A stretch of 64,000 bases of DNA, taken from Pedobacter cryoconitis. Lineage in GTDB: Bacteria; Bacteroidota; Bacteroidia; Sphingobacteriales; Sphingobacteriaceae. The translations under genes were made by a program, and so were the position numbers. Location: the NCBI RefSeq assembly GCF_014200605.1, contig NZ_JACHCE010000010.1, forward strand, positions 62,001 to 126,000, written 5' to 3'. Of the stretch, positions 1 to 8,368 are shown in pieces. Position 1 is the stretch's first letter, and every line of letters begins with the position of its first letter. The notes under the pieces are model-generated. The model was not told the origin of the DNA. It ran no database searches and worked only from the letters and a program-made list of their open reading frames with translations.

Positions 1-97
1 TTATCAGCTGACAACAACAGGCCTGACTCATCAAAAGATTGCCGGTTCTTCTATTGAACAGACAACCTTAACGGCTAAAGAAGAACAAAAACCGGGT

Positions 98-553
98 ATG
101 ATAGCCCATAAATTAAAAGAAATGAACCTCATTTTACCCCAGGCACCAGCTCCGGTAGGCAATTACAAACCTTACCGCATTTCCGGTAAACAGGTTTTTA
201 TCAATCAGATTGCATTAAACAATGGTAAAGTAGATCATCCGGGTATGATCGGAAAAGAAGTTAAAGAAGAAGAGGCTAAACTGGCAACCCGTCAAACTTT
301 ATTAAATGTTCTTGCGGTTTTAAAAGAAGCAGCAGGAGGAGATTTAGATCATGTAAAACAAGCAGTACAGTTAACTGGTTATTTTTATACCGCAGCAGGT
401 TATACTAAACATGCTATTTTAATGAATGAAGCTTCTAATCTTTTAGTGGAATTATTTGGCGAAAAAGGAATGCACACCAGGGCTACAGTAGGTGCTTCTT
501 CCTTACCTATGAATTCATCTGTAGAAATTCAAGCTATTTTTGAACTGGAATAA
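98..553 (+). CDS. RidA family protein
   Basis: A 151-residue protein of the YjgF/YER057c/UK114 (RidA) superfamily. Members are small trimeric enzymes; RidA itself hydrolyses reactive enamine/imine intermediates from PLP enzymes. The N-terminal 'LPQAPAPVGNYKPY' followed by 'ISGKQVFINQ' is the typical start of the longer bacterial RidA-like subgroup, and the end 'VEIQAIFELE' is the usual last strand. The length fits the family. ATG 98 is chosen because 'HKLKEMNL.LP' is where this subgroup normally begins, although the reading frame is open back to base 2 and no clear ribosome-binding site precedes it. An upstream fusion running off the window therefore cannot be excluded. The substrate is unknown. 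Confidence 0.85.
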   Translation: MIAHKLKEMNLILPQAPAPVGNYKPYRISGKQVFINQIALNNGKVDHPGMIGKEVKEEEAKLATRQTLLNVLAVLKEAAGGDLDHVKQAVQLTGYFYTAAGYTKHAILMNEASNLLVELFGEKGMHTRATVGASSLPMNSSVEIQAIFELE

Positions 554-599
554 GAAAATAAAATATGGTTCAATCTTTATAAGGCTGGACCCTATTTTT

Positions 600-845
600 T
601 CAGGCTACAAAATCTCTGAGATAAGTTCTCAGGAAATCCTGTGAAAACTTAAATCTGGATATCCCTGCAGTTTCATAACCCTTTACGGCTAATTCAATAG
701 CCATATTCTCGTTTTCAGCAAATACGATTAACCATTTGAGTTCTCCCATAGCTGTGCAATTGCGTTCTACGTTGAAATTACTGAGATGTATGTGTTCAGG
801 CGAATGGGCTTTGCCCAATAGAAAATAAACTTTAAAAAATTTCAT
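600..845 (-). CDS. hypothetical protein, 81 aa
   Basis: A short ORF of 81 codons that I do not recognise. It has no signal peptide or membrane segment. It contains a run of charged and hydrophobic residues ('LIVFAENENMAIELAVKGYE') suggesting a small mixed alpha/beta domain. It lies convergent with the RidA gene and downstream of the MocR-type regulator on the same strand, with about 90 bases between. No other frame here is coding-like, so it may be real, but the support is only the ORF itself. Confidence 0.45.
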   Translation of the reverse strand: MKFFKVYFLLGKAHSPEHIHLSNFNVERNCTAMGELKWLIVFAENENMAIELAVKGYETAGISRFKFSQDFLRTYLRDFVA

Positions 846-936
846 CAGGTTATAGCTCAGGTCTGGTTTATATAAGCAATATATAAACGTAAACTAAAAT
901 GTTTTAGATGTCATAAAAATGTCATTTGCAATATAC

Positions 937-2370
937 TTAAATGTGAAGCTGAATCGCTATATCCGCAAGATTTTTTAATCCTTTCTCTAATTTATCATTC
1001 CACGGAGTCCCATAATTTAAACGCATACAATTAGAAAACTGATCCTGCAGCGTAAAAAGCCTCCCTGGTGCTATACTCACCCCCTTTTTAATAGCAAGCT
1101 CATATAATTTAACTGTATCAATCTTTTTATCAAATTCGACCCATAAAACCATCCCCCCCTGTGGCCGGCTCACTTTTGTCCCTTCCGGAAAATAGTCATG
1201 AATAGCCCGGATATATTGCAAACTGTTCGTATGCAGCGTATTCCTGAGTTTCCTTAGGTGATGTTCATAACGACCAGTTTCCAAAAAATTAGCAATAACT
1301 TCCTGAGTAATACTGGTTGAAGCTATAGAATGAAAGAGTTTCAGTCTCAAAATCTCCGATTTAAACTTTCCAGGCGCTAACCAGCCTACACGATAACCAG
1401 GCGCCAGCGTCTTAGAAATAGAGCTGCACCAGAGCACTAATCCACTCTCATCAAAGCCCTTACAGGTACCTGGCCGGTTAGCACCGAAATAAATATCTCC
1501 ATAGATATCATCTTCAATTAAAGGTATATTGTGTTTTTGAATCAATCTGACTACCTCTTTTTTATGTTCATCAGGCATCAGACTACCTAAAGGATTACTA
1601 AAGTTACTGACCAGCAGACATAAATTAATTTTGTTAGCCTCCAGTGCTTTTTTTAAAGCGTCTATTTCTATTCCTGTTTGTGGATGTGTAGGTAATTCCA
1701 GGACTCTCAGACCTAAACTTCTGGCTAATTGCAAAACACCAAAGTACACCGGGCTTTCTACCGCAATAGTGTCTCCAGGTTTCCCAAGGGCCATCATGGC
1801 ATAAGCAATTGCATTAATACAACCTGCTGTCGTTATAATATCCTCATGGCTTAAATCAGGCATATTCAATGCGTGCCTTGCCACCTGCTTTCTTAATTTC
1901 TCATTTCCCTGGATTTCTCCATAGGTCGTACCACTCCCTTTCAATTCCCGCATCGCCAGGATGAGTCCCTTATTCAACTTAGCAATTGGCAGTAATTCAT
2001 CAGCTACAACTGCGTGCGCCAACGTGATATTAACCGGAGCAGGATTATGATAGATTTTCTCCAGTAACTCTTCGATAATTATATTTCCACTTTCCGGATC
2101 GGGCTGACTTGTTTTTGGCAAAGCCGGAATTCTTTTCAATGAACCGCTGATAAAGTATCCTGACTTCGGCCTTGTTTCAATAAGGCCCTTACTTTCCAGT
2201 TCATAATATACCTTGATCGCTGTAGTTTGGCTTGTTCCATAAATCTTACAAAACTCCCGCAGAGAAGGCAATTTATCCCCTATCGCCAGAACATTATTTT
2301 TAATCTGTTGTTCCAGCCCCTTTGCTATCTTTTGATACAAATGATAATTCTGTGTCGGTTTATTTTCCAT
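937..2370 (-). CDS. MocR-type GntR regulator with aminotransferase-like domain
   Basis: A fusion of an N-terminal GntR winged helix (about residues 10-75: 'IYGTSQTTAIKVYYELESKGLI') and a fold-type I PLP aminotransferase-like domain (about 105-470). The PLP lysine is visible in 'SSISKTLAPGYRVGW' near residue 320. This architecture defines the MocR/PdxR subfamily, which uses PLP or an amino-acid adduct as effector. The frame can begin at a TTG at 2379, but ATG 2370 is preferred because the product then starts 'MENKPTQNYHL' and a good promoter lies about 20 bases upstream. It is divergent from the GNAT/peroxiredoxin pair, which is its most likely target along with itself. The effector is unknown. 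Confidence 0.88.
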   Translation of the reverse strand: MENKPTQNYHLYQKIAKGLEQQIKNNVLAIGDKLPSLREFCKIYGTSQTTAIKVYYELESKGLIETRPKSGYFISGSLKRIPALPKTSQPDPESGNIIIEELLEKIYHNPAPVNITLAHAVVADELLPIAKLNKGLILAMRELKGSGTTYGEIQGNEKLRKQVARHALNMPDLSHEDIITTAGCINAIAYAMMALGKPGDTIAVESPVYFGVLQLARSLGLRVLELPTHPQTGIEIDALKKALEANKINLCLLVSNFSNPLGSLMPDEHKKEVVRLIQKHNIPLIEDDIYGDIYFGANRPGTCKGFDESGLVLWCSSISKTLAPGYRVGWLAPGKFKSEILRLKLFHSIASTSITQEVIANFLETGRYEHHLRKLRNTLHTNSLQYIRAIHDYFPEGTKVSRPQGGMVLWVEFDKKIDTVKLYELAIKKGVSIAPGRLFTLQDQFSNCMRLNYGTPWNDKLEKGLKNLADIAIQLHI

Positions 2371-2389
2371 AAGATACAACTGCTATGGT

Positions 2390-2421
2390 CAAATATATCA
2401 AAACTGCATCTGCTTTTGCAA
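2390..2421 (-). promoter_or_regulatory. Bacteroidota-type promoter of the MocR gene
   Basis: Read on the minus strand there is TTG (2421-2419), a 21-base spacer, and TATATTTG (2397-2390), matching the Bacteroidota consensus TTG-N17-23-TAnnTTTG. The start codon at 2370 lies 19 bases downstream. On the plus strand, TAACTTTG at 2434-2441 may serve the divergent GNAT gene, with a TTG only 15 bases upstream of it. The two promoters overlap, so one bound regulator could control both. Confidence 0.5.
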
Positions 2422-2539
2422 TTGTATTTAGCTTAACTTTGCCTTCATCACCATTAAACTACGCAGTGCTCTTGAGAACAGTTGAAAACTTAAACACCAC
2501 GAAAAAAAAAACAATTATATCCCAATAAAAAATTTACGC

Positions 2540-3049
2540 ATGGAAATTACAAATAGCACTCCAAAAGACATCGACGCAATCTTCAATCTTTATGACCAGG
2601 CAACTACACATATGAAAAAGGTAGGCAAGTTGTTTTGGCAGGGATTTGAAAGATCTCTTATTGAAAAAGAAATTCAGGAAGACAGACATTATAAAATAAC
2701 TGTAAACGGAGAATTAGCCTGTACTTTTTGTATTGCACATAACGATCCTGCAATATGGAAAGAAAAAGATCAGGACCCTGCAATTTATATCCACAGAATA
2801 GCAACTAACCCAGATTTAAGAGGAAATTCTTATGTCAAACATATCGTTGCCTGGGCTACACAGTTTGCAAAAGACAATCAACGTTCTTTTATCAGAATAG
2901 ATACCGGAAGCGGTAATGATAAATTAAACAATTACTATATCAGCTGTGGCTTTAACTACCTGGGTGTTACACATCTGGATGATGTGAGCAGCTTACCTGC
3001 ACATTACAAACATGGCTCTTTCAGCTTATTTGAAATCCCGGTTAATTAG
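2540..3049 (+). CDS. GNAT family N-acetyltransferase
   Basis: A 169-residue protein with a GNAT fold. The N-terminal 'MEITNSTPKDIDAIFNLYDQA' is the first strand and helix. 'IYIHRIATNPDLRGNSYVKHIVAWA' carries the acetyl-CoA binding loop in a degenerate R/Q-x-x-G form. 'NDKLNNYYISCGFNYLG' is the usual C-terminal NxxxxxYxxxGF signature. It should transfer an acetyl group from acetyl-CoA to an amine in the cytoplasm; the substrate is not predictable. It is divergent from the MocR regulator and only five bases upstream of the peroxiredoxin-like gene, so these two form an operon that the MocR protein may control. Confidence 0.82.
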   Translation: MEITNSTPKDIDAIFNLYDQATTHMKKVGKLFWQGFERSLIEKEIQEDRHYKITVNGELACTFCIAHNDPAIWKEKDQDPAIYIHRIATNPDLRGNSYVKHIVAWATQFAKDNQRSFIRIDTGSGNDKLNNYYISCGFNYLGVTHLDDVSSLPAHYKHGSFSLFEIPVN

Positions 3050-3054
3050 TTCTG

Positions 3055-3603
3055 ATGGATAATTTAGAAATTTTACCCGCAGGTTTGCCTGTCCCTGCCG
3101 ATGATGGGGCTTGTGATCATTTACCGGGATTAGCTATTCCTGATATTTGCCTGAAAGGTACCCATGGAGAATGGGTATCACTTTCTGCTATAAAAGGCCG
3201 CCTGGTGCTTTATTGTTATCCGATGACAGGACCAGAACATGTTCCGCTTCCAGAAGGCTGGGATGCTATTCCGGGAGCCAGGGGTTGTACACCACAGGCC
3301 TGTTCTTTCCGTGATCATTATCAGGAGCTTAAACAATTAAATACTCAGGTTTATGGAATAAGCACACAGTCAACAGCAGATCAGTTAGAATCAAAAGAAC
3401 GTTTACATCTGCCTTTTGAATTGCTAAGTGATGAAAATCTGGATTTTACAAAAGCGTTGAATCTACCTCTTCATATTTTAGGTAAGCTTAATTTTTTGAA
3501 ACGCATTACCTTAATCTTTGACAACGGTATAGTCGTTAAGCATTTTTACCCGGTTTTCCCACCAGATAAGAACATTGATGAGGTATTGCAATACTTAAGC
3601 TAA
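3055..3603 (+). CDS. peroxiredoxin-like (BCP/PrxQ type) protein
   Basis: A 182-residue thioredoxin-fold protein of the AhpC/TSA class. The segment 'GARGCTPQACSFRDHY' places Cys78 and Cys83 in the C-x4-C spacing of PrxQ/BCP, where the first cysteine attacks the peroxide and the second resolves. The preceding strand 'RLVLYCYPMTGP' carries a third cysteine. It lacks a signal peptide, so it should act in the cytoplasm. It follows the GNAT gene by five bases and ends at a hairpin (3610-3634), so the two genes probably form one transcript. The N-terminal 35 residues ('LPAGLPVPADDGACDHL') are typical of the 'peroxiredoxin-like' branch rather than classical Bcp. Confidence 0.82.
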   Translation: MDNLEILPAGLPVPADDGACDHLPGLAIPDICLKGTHGEWVSLSAIKGRLVLYCYPMTGPEHVPLPEGWDAIPGARGCTPQACSFRDHYQELKQLNTQVYGISTQSTADQLESKERLHLPFELLSDENLDFTKALNLPLHILGKLNFLKRITLIFDNGIVVKHFYPVFPPDKNIDEVLQYLS

Positions 3604-3609
3604 AATTAG

Positions 3610-3634
3610 CGGGAGTGAATAAAATTTACTCCCG
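3610..3634. terminator. bidirectional hairpin terminator
   Basis: An 11-bp stem (CGGGAGTGAAT with ATTTACTCCCG, one G-T pair) and a loop of three A. It is flanked by AAATT on the left and AATTTT on the right, giving a T-rich tail on both strands. It sits between the convergent peroxiredoxin and VOC genes. Confidence 0.75.
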
Positions 3635-3661
3635 TCAATTTTACAAATTCTTCTATAGTTA

Positions 3662-4120
3662 TTAGAAATCTGCCTGTTCCAAAAACTCTATCACTTCTCC
3701 ATTAGGACTATAAACTAACGAGTTACGAACTATAATTGCTGGATTCCCCAGATGAAGTATCATAGGCTCGTGACAGGGTATTGCCCCATTTGCAATGGCC
3801 ATTTCATAAGCTATTTTTGAATCTTTTACAGTCAGACAAATATGTAGTAAGGCGGTTTGAACAAACTCTTCCTGCACCAGTTTTTTCCTTCCCTGTGCCG
3901 GAATATCAGCTTCACGATCATATATTTCAATATAGCTCAAGCCATCCGGAGATTTTAACATAGCTGCCTGTTTAAGATTGAATTCAGGTAATGACCAGGT
4001 ATGGCCAATTGTATATCCAAGTACCTGGGTGTAAAACCCCACAGTCTGATCAAAATTTTCCGCTCTGATTGCAATATGATGTAAACCGGAGATCCCGATA
4101 TCGTTTTTAGCTGTTACCAT
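3662..4120 (-). CDS. VOC family (glyoxalase/dioxygenase-like) protein
   Basis: A 152-residue member of the vicinal oxygen chelate superfamily. The first beta-alpha-beta-beta-beta module is 'GLHHIAIRAENFDQTVGFYTQVLGY' with a metal-ligand His. The second ends in 'YSPNGEVIEFLEQ', which holds the usual metal-ligand Glu. The enzyme class (glyoxalase, dioxygenase, fosfomycin resistance type) cannot be decided from sequence alone. It is divergent from an HxlR regulator, and the 91-base gap between them has a palindrome (4173-4188) and a TAnnTTTG box. HxlR regulators often control detoxification genes, so a role in aldehyde or electrophile stress is a reasonable inference. Confidence 0.85.
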   Translation of the reverse strand: MVTAKNDIGISGLHHIAIRAENFDQTVGFYTQVLGYTIGHTWSLPEFNLKQAAMLKSPDGLSYIEIYDREADIPAQGRKKLVQEEFVQTALLHICLTVKDSKIAYEMAIANGAIPCHEPMILHLGNPAIIVRNSLVYSPNGEVIEFLEQADF

Positions 4121-4138
4121 AATTTAAAAATTTATTGG

Positions 4139-4146
4139 CAAATTTA
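4139..4146 (-). promoter_or_regulatory. candidate -7 box of the VOC gene
   Basis: On the minus strand this reads TAAATTTG, a perfect match to TAnnTTTG, 18 bases before the VOC start. No well-spaced TTG element was found, which would fit a regulated promoter. Confidence 0.4.
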
Positions 4147-4172
4147 CAGCTGGAGGCCTGCAAAACACTGAA

Positions 4173-4188
4173 CTTACAAAATTGTAAG
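4173..4188. promoter_or_regulatory. palindromic operator candidate for the HxlR regulator
   Basis: CTTACAA-AA-TTGTAAG is a perfect 7+2+7 palindrome in the divergent VOC/HxlR intergenic region. It is 23 bases before the HxlR start and upstream of the VOC -7 box. Symmetric TTAC/GTAA half-sites fit a dimeric winged-helix protein. Assignment to HxlR is inferred from position. Confidence 0.5.
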
Positions 4189-4211
4189 CTAAACACAAGC
4201 TCCATAATCAA

Positions 4212-4568
4212 ATGATAAAAACCACTTCAACTAATTATATCAACGCACAAACATTACACGGTTTATGTGATGCGGCTTATACATTAGCAATGATCAGCGG
4301 CCGCTGGAAACTTACTTTATTAGTCAAATTACGCGAAGGCAATCAAAGGTTTTCAGAATTAAAAACGCAGCTTCCGGCTATCACCGAACGTGTATTAGCC
4401 CTGCAACTGAAAGAACTGGAAAAAAGCGGGCTTATTATCAAAAAAGCATCTGCACTAAAAAGCAAGTTATATCATTATGAATTATCGCCATTGGGCAAAT
4501 CGCTTGATCAGGTGATCCAATCTCTTTCAGATTGGGGTAAAATCAATAATTTACAATCTGAACTGTAA
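4212..4568 (+). CDS. HxlR family transcriptional regulator
   Basis: A 118-residue winged-helix protein. It contains the HxlR signature 'ISGRWKLTLLVKLREGNQRFSELKTQLPAITERVLALQLKELEKSGLI', with the recognition helix followed by the wing, and a C-terminal dimer helix. The usual N-terminal effector cysteine is present as 'LCDAAYTLAMI'. It probably binds the palindrome just upstream and controls the divergent VOC gene and itself. Its last 18 bases overlap the end of the convergent DUF5686 gene, so no terminator separates them. Confidence 0.9.
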   Translation: MIKTTSTNYINAQTLHGLCDAAYTLAMISGRWKLTLLVKLREGNQRFSELKTQLPAITERVLALQLKELEKSGLIIKKASALKSKLYHYELSPLGKSLDQVIQSLSDWGKINNLQSEL

Positions 4569-7112
4569 AGTTGTTCTGATTGCAAAATTTGACGGTTCGG
4601 CCCCAGGTTCATTTAAATGCTCTCTTTGTGTTAAACGATGCAGAAAATCAATACGTATAATTTTAAAGATATTCTCCACCCCATAACCAACCTCTACGTA
4701 AGGAACATTGTTTAAACTCCGGTTCAGAGGTGATCTTCCTCTTACAAAAGCCTCATTGTTTTTATCCGAAAGACTACCTTGCAATACATTTAAAACAGCT
4801 ACCGTACGTACGTTTAAGGCTTTTAAGAGTGGAATGCTATTTGTAATCAAACCTTCCATATGCTGCGTATAGTTTAGTGAAACAAATCTGTCACTCGTAA
4901 ATTCCATAAAACGCATGGTATTGAAACTGTACCTGTGATTTTCTAAAAGCGGGTAAGGTAATGCACTTGGAATATATCCGGCAGTAAGCGAATAATCACC
5001 TATACCAAAAATCCCCATACGTGGCCGCTGGCTAATGTTAAAGTAGAATTTATTATAATTGAAATCACCATAAACAGCCTTAACCCCTCTATAATATCTA
5101 AAAGTCAGGATAGGGTTACTATTCCCGTTACCAATAATTAATCTTTTATTGATTTTAGATGATTCAAGCAGACGCCGGCCTGGCGTCCATTGCAGCTCCG
5201 TTCCTATTTCAGAAACTTCATAACGGTTATAAGTCCGCTGATCTGCCTGATCATGGTAGTGGAAATTAAATAAAGGATCAAAAGTACGATGCGATAAAGT
5301 CAGCTTGCCCCTTATAGTAGGTGTAATATCAGTCTGAATATAGGCCTGAGATATATTTTGGGTAAAAGGGCCTCTTCTGATTACCTTGCCGTTCCTGATC
5401 GCGGCGAAAAATACATTATTAGCTCTATTGATGAAATTTTCGAACTGATAACCTGTCTGCCCGATATCGTGCTGATAAGAAACACCGGCCTGTACCCATG
5501 GTTTACGTGAAAAGATATAATCGACAGCAGCATTGTACTTAAACCTTTCATCCCGGAAACCATAACTCAAAAAGCCGCTAAGGATCAGTTTATCACTAAA
5601 AGCCGGATTTGTAGTCGCTCCGATCCTGAGTACATTTCCTTCCAGATCATTATAACTATAAGTATAGGGATATGGCCCTAAACTTATCTTTCCAACCTTG
5701 TAATACCCATTAATCAGCATTCCTGCTATATCAGCATAAGTTTTAACCAAAGGCAGGTTTTTAACCGTGTCTATCATTTTATAAACTGCCTTATCCGCAG
5801 CAGTCAGTGAGTCCCCCCGGTTTTTCATCCAATACTGATCGTCTTTCTTATTGACATCACTGCTCATTACCAGACTTTCTTTAAAGTCATTGGCAGGATA
5901 ATCTTTATTGACTTCCAGGTTCTTATTAGACAGATAGAACTTAGCGATAAAACCTGATAGCTTTTTCTGGGTAGTGCCGACATTAACTACAATACGCGTT
6001 TGTGCCGGTAACCAGGCTGTAGTACCAGGTGCCTGAACCATAGCCTGCTGGATCCTTATTTTATTTAAAAAATTCAGGTTTGCATCCTGTGAGACCTTAC
6101 AGTCTATCTGATATAAAGCATAGCTGTCACGTGTAATCCACATCACCCCATTAAAAGCCAGGTCATGAGATCTTTTAGGTTTAAACTCAATTTTATAGCA
6201 CTCTCTGCCATTTATTTTATCATAAGAGTCAACCAGTTCATAATTATAATGTGTCTTCCAGTTATCGCTGGTTGGCGATATAAAATCCTTATTTGCAAGT
6301 TTCAGGAAGTTATTATAGAAATTATATTGTAAAAATGTAGAACCAACCAATTGAGAAATCAAAGTTTCATCCTCTATTCCTACCCCGCTGACTTTAGTGC
6401 GGAGTACATGCTCAGTTTTCCGCTCAGGGCTGGTCATATACTTATAATCAGAAACGGTCTCAGACATAAATATGGGCAAAATCGGAGTCCCTTCCTCACC
6501 AGCAATCTTTTGCAGATTTTCCATTAAAGGTAAAACCTGCTTGATTACCTTATTCTTTTTCATCTTTTCACTGATATTGGTTACAGATATCTCTATACGG
6601 TTATAGCTTTGATATTGATAACTTTTCAGATACTTCTGATCATTTAAAGGTTTATTTTTAACCAGCTTTTCCATGATCTCCCAGGCCGGGTTCACATAGG
6701 TTTTAGGGGTAATTGTAACCCCGTTTAAGATACGTCCGTTTACCGCCAGCTGAAAATCAACTATGGTCTTAGGTGCTTTAGGCAGTAATTTTCTACCAGG
6801 TAAGTAACTGACATAAGCCGTATATATCGAGTCATTAGCAATATCATGGGGAATAGCTAAATGATACAATCCATCAAAATCTGAAGCCGTACCTCTTACA
6901 GTACCATTTTTTAGTTTCACAAAAATAGTGGCATAGGGAATAGCCTCACCTGTTTGCGCATCGGTGATCTTACCAGTTACGACAACTGACTGCTGTGCAT
7001 TCACCACACTAAAACATAAAACATTCAGAGTCAGGACAAGAAATGCATTACGCAGATTACGCCTTTTGGCAGAAGATTGAAATAAAAAGAAAATGAATTC
7101 TTTAACCTGCAT
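4551..7112 (-). CDS. DUF5686 / carboxypeptidase-regulatory-like outer-membrane protein
   Basis: An 853-residue exported protein. An N-terminal hydrophobic segment ends in 'VVNAQQ'. It is followed by a carboxypeptidase D regulatory-like beta-sandwich (about residues 45-125: 'VTGKITDAQTGEAIPYATIFV'), the common plug-side domain of Bacteroidota outer-membrane proteins. The rest matches the DUF5686 pattern: 'AWEIMEKLVKNKPLND', then 'YRIEISV', and a long C-terminal part made of alternating beta strands ending in an aromatic-rich strand ('IRTTLQFRL'), as in an outer-membrane barrel. The function of the family is not established. The gene stands alone with a long upstream gap and overlaps the convergent HxlR gene by 18 bases. 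Confidence 0.85.
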   Translation of the reverse strand: MQVKEFIFFLFQSSAKRRNLRNAFLVLTLNVLCFSVVNAQQSVVVTGKITDAQTGEAIPYATIFVKLKNGTVRGTASDFDGLYHLAIPHDIANDSIYTAYVSYLPGRKLLPKAPKTIVDFQLAVNGRILNGVTITPKTYVNPAWEIMEKLVKNKPLNDQKYLKSYQYQSYNRIEISVTNISEKMKKNKVIKQVLPLMENLQKIAGEEGTPILPIFMSETVSDYKYMTSPERKTEHVLRTKVSGVGIEDETLISQLVGSTFLQYNFYNNFLKLANKDFISPTSDNWKTHYNYELVDSYDKINGRECYKIEFKPKRSHDLAFNGVMWITRDSYALYQIDCKVSQDANLNFLNKIRIQQAMVQAPGTTAWLPAQTRIVVNVGTTQKKLSGFIAKFYLSNKNLEVNKDYPANDFKESLVMSSDVNKKDDQYWMKNRGDSLTAADKAVYKMIDTVKNLPLVKTYADIAGMLINGYYKVGKISLGPYPYTYSYNDLEGNVLRIGATTNPAFSDKLILSGFLSYGFRDERFKYNAAVDYIFSRKPWVQAGVSYQHDIGQTGYQFENFINRANNVFFAAIRNGKVIRRGPFTQNISQAYIQTDITPTIRGKLTLSHRTFDPLFNFHYHDQADQRTYNRYEVSEIGTELQWTPGRRLLESSKINKRLIIGNGNSNPILTFRYYRGVKAVYGDFNYNKFYFNISQRPRMGIFGIGDYSLTAGYIPSALPYPLLENHRYSFNTMRFMEFTSDRFVSLNYTQHMEGLITNSIPLLKALNVRTVAVLNVLQGSLSDKNNEAFVRGRSPLNRSLNNVPYVEVGYGVENIFKIIRIDFLHRLTQREHLNEPGAEPSNFAIRTTLQFRL

Positions 7113-7531
7113 AGCGTGATAAAAATTTTAAAACCGGGATATTATGATGTTACACTTATTCTGAATATTTATCAATAGACGTTTATATCTATCAATCCCC
7201 CTATTCCGGTCTCCATTTATTCCAATTCCTATAGATAAAACACAATGTAAAAACTATTTACATCATGTCAATACATTAAAAAAAAGGATTTATAAGAATC
7301 TCTGGGCTGCAATAAAATGTCTGTGAAAAGATAATTATGATTTACAGGTGCATGAATAATTTATTATGATGAGCGTCAAATGGTTATACATTTCAAAAAA
7401 AACCTTTTAGATTTCAAAACAAAAAATCATGTTCCGAAACAAATCTGTTACAAATATAATGTTTGCTATACCGATTTATGCTAAAAAGCCATTTGTTAAT
7501 ACATATTTAACAAAATTTAACTTAATCCACG
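7113..7531. other. non-coding gap upstream of the DUF5686 gene
   Basis: This AT-rich stretch has no convincing gene. It should contain the promoter of the DUF5686 gene, but no clean TAnnTTTG box was found. It holds a perfect inverted repeat, ATGTAAA-AACTA-TTTACAT, at 7245-7263, which could be a regulator site. A 76-codon plus-strand ORF beginning at 7429 runs into the next gene antisense and looks like noise. Confidence 0.5.
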
Positions 7532-7993
7532 CTATTTTACAGAAAGAAATATGTCAACTTCACTGTTATTCCAGTCTGCTGACCGTTCATCATAAACTTC
7601 AAAGTCTACCGTATATGCCCTTGGAAGATCTGTTTTCCAGATCTCTCTCCATGCATTAGCCACACAATCCGGGAATTTACCTTTAGCTGTTATTTTTTGA
7701 TATTTTCCGGCCGGAATGACTAAACTGTTCAATCCTTCGGGAACTACAGTCCCCGGACTTACTTTACAACCAATAAAAAATGCATAAGGTTGTGTATAAT
7801 CATCGTCATAGTCATGATAAGCAGCCAGTAACTCCTCATTTAATTTACCAGGTATTCTGGCAGCGACCCCCTCTTTCATAAACTCCTGCCACAAATTACC
7901 ACAATCTGTAATGGCCTGATTATTTTCATTTGTTGTTTTCTCCTTCAGAGATAAACCGATTAACTGTACTTCCTGAAATTCAGTCTGATTCAT
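7532..7993 (-). CDS. GyrI-like / AraC effector-binding domain protein
   Basis: A 153-residue stand-alone effector-binding (SHS2/GyrI-like) domain. The pattern 'VQLIGLSLKEKT' then 'LWQEFMKEGVAARIPGKLNEELLAAYHDYDDDYTQPYAFFIGCKV' then 'LVIPAGKYQKITAKGKFPDCVANAWREIWKTDLPRAYTVDFEVYDER' follows the family closely, including the last strand with acidic residues. Such proteins bind small hydrophobic ligands, and some hydrolyse them or act as gyrase modulators; none of this can be deduced here. It has no DNA-binding part. It is just downstream of the cupin gene (30 bases) on the same strand and may belong to that operon. Confidence 0.82.
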   Translation of the reverse strand: MNQTEFQEVQLIGLSLKEKTTNENNQAITDCGNLWQEFMKEGVAARIPGKLNEELLAAYHDYDDDYTQPYAFFIGCKVSPGTVVPEGLNSLVIPAGKYQKITAKGKFPDCVANAWREIWKTDLPRAYTVDFEVYDERSADWNNSEVDIFLSVK

Positions 7994-8023
7994 TGTATTA
8001 CAAAAAAATTAATTCTTAAATTA

Positions 8024-8368
8024 TTACTCTTCTATATTTATCCTGTCTCCATGTGCTTTTGGAGCTGATATGACCAGGAAACTAAGTGGACTATCACTCA
8101 AATTCAATAACTGATGTATTGCGCCTGGTGCTACAGTAATACTCTCACCTTTTATCAAAGTATAAGTATCATTCTGAAGTTTAAATGTCGCTATACCTTC
8201 TAAAATATAAAATACCTGTTGCGCCTTTGAATGATAATGTAATGCCTCATCCGTACCCCCGGGCATCAATTCCTGAATTACACTTAACTGATCCGATTGG
8301 AGTAAATGCCAGCCATCACAATCAGCTCCCCATTTATAATGTGCTGCTGTAGCTATTGATGTGATCAT
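8024..8368 (-). CDS. cupin domain-containing protein
   Basis: A 114-residue single-domain cupin. Motif 1 is 'ALHYHSKAQQVFYILEG' and motif 2 is 'PGAIHQLLNLSD', giving the expected His-x-His and His metal ligands; the glutamate of motif 1 is replaced by Gln. No signal peptide. Its start codon overlaps the stop of the upstream GNAT gene by four bases, so the two are translationally coupled. The role is unknown; small cupins of this kind are often isomerases or binding proteins for small metabolites. Confidence 0.85.
   Translation of the reverse strand: MITSIATAAHYKWGADCDGWHLLQSDQLSVIQELMPGGTDEALHYHSKAQQVFYILEGIATFKLQNDTYTLIKGESITVAPGAIHQLLNLSDSPLSFLVISAPKAHGDRINIEE

Noticed and set aside
7429..7659. 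76-codon plus-strand ORF
   Set aside because: Antisense to the end of the GyrI-like gene for most of its length, with no family pattern.
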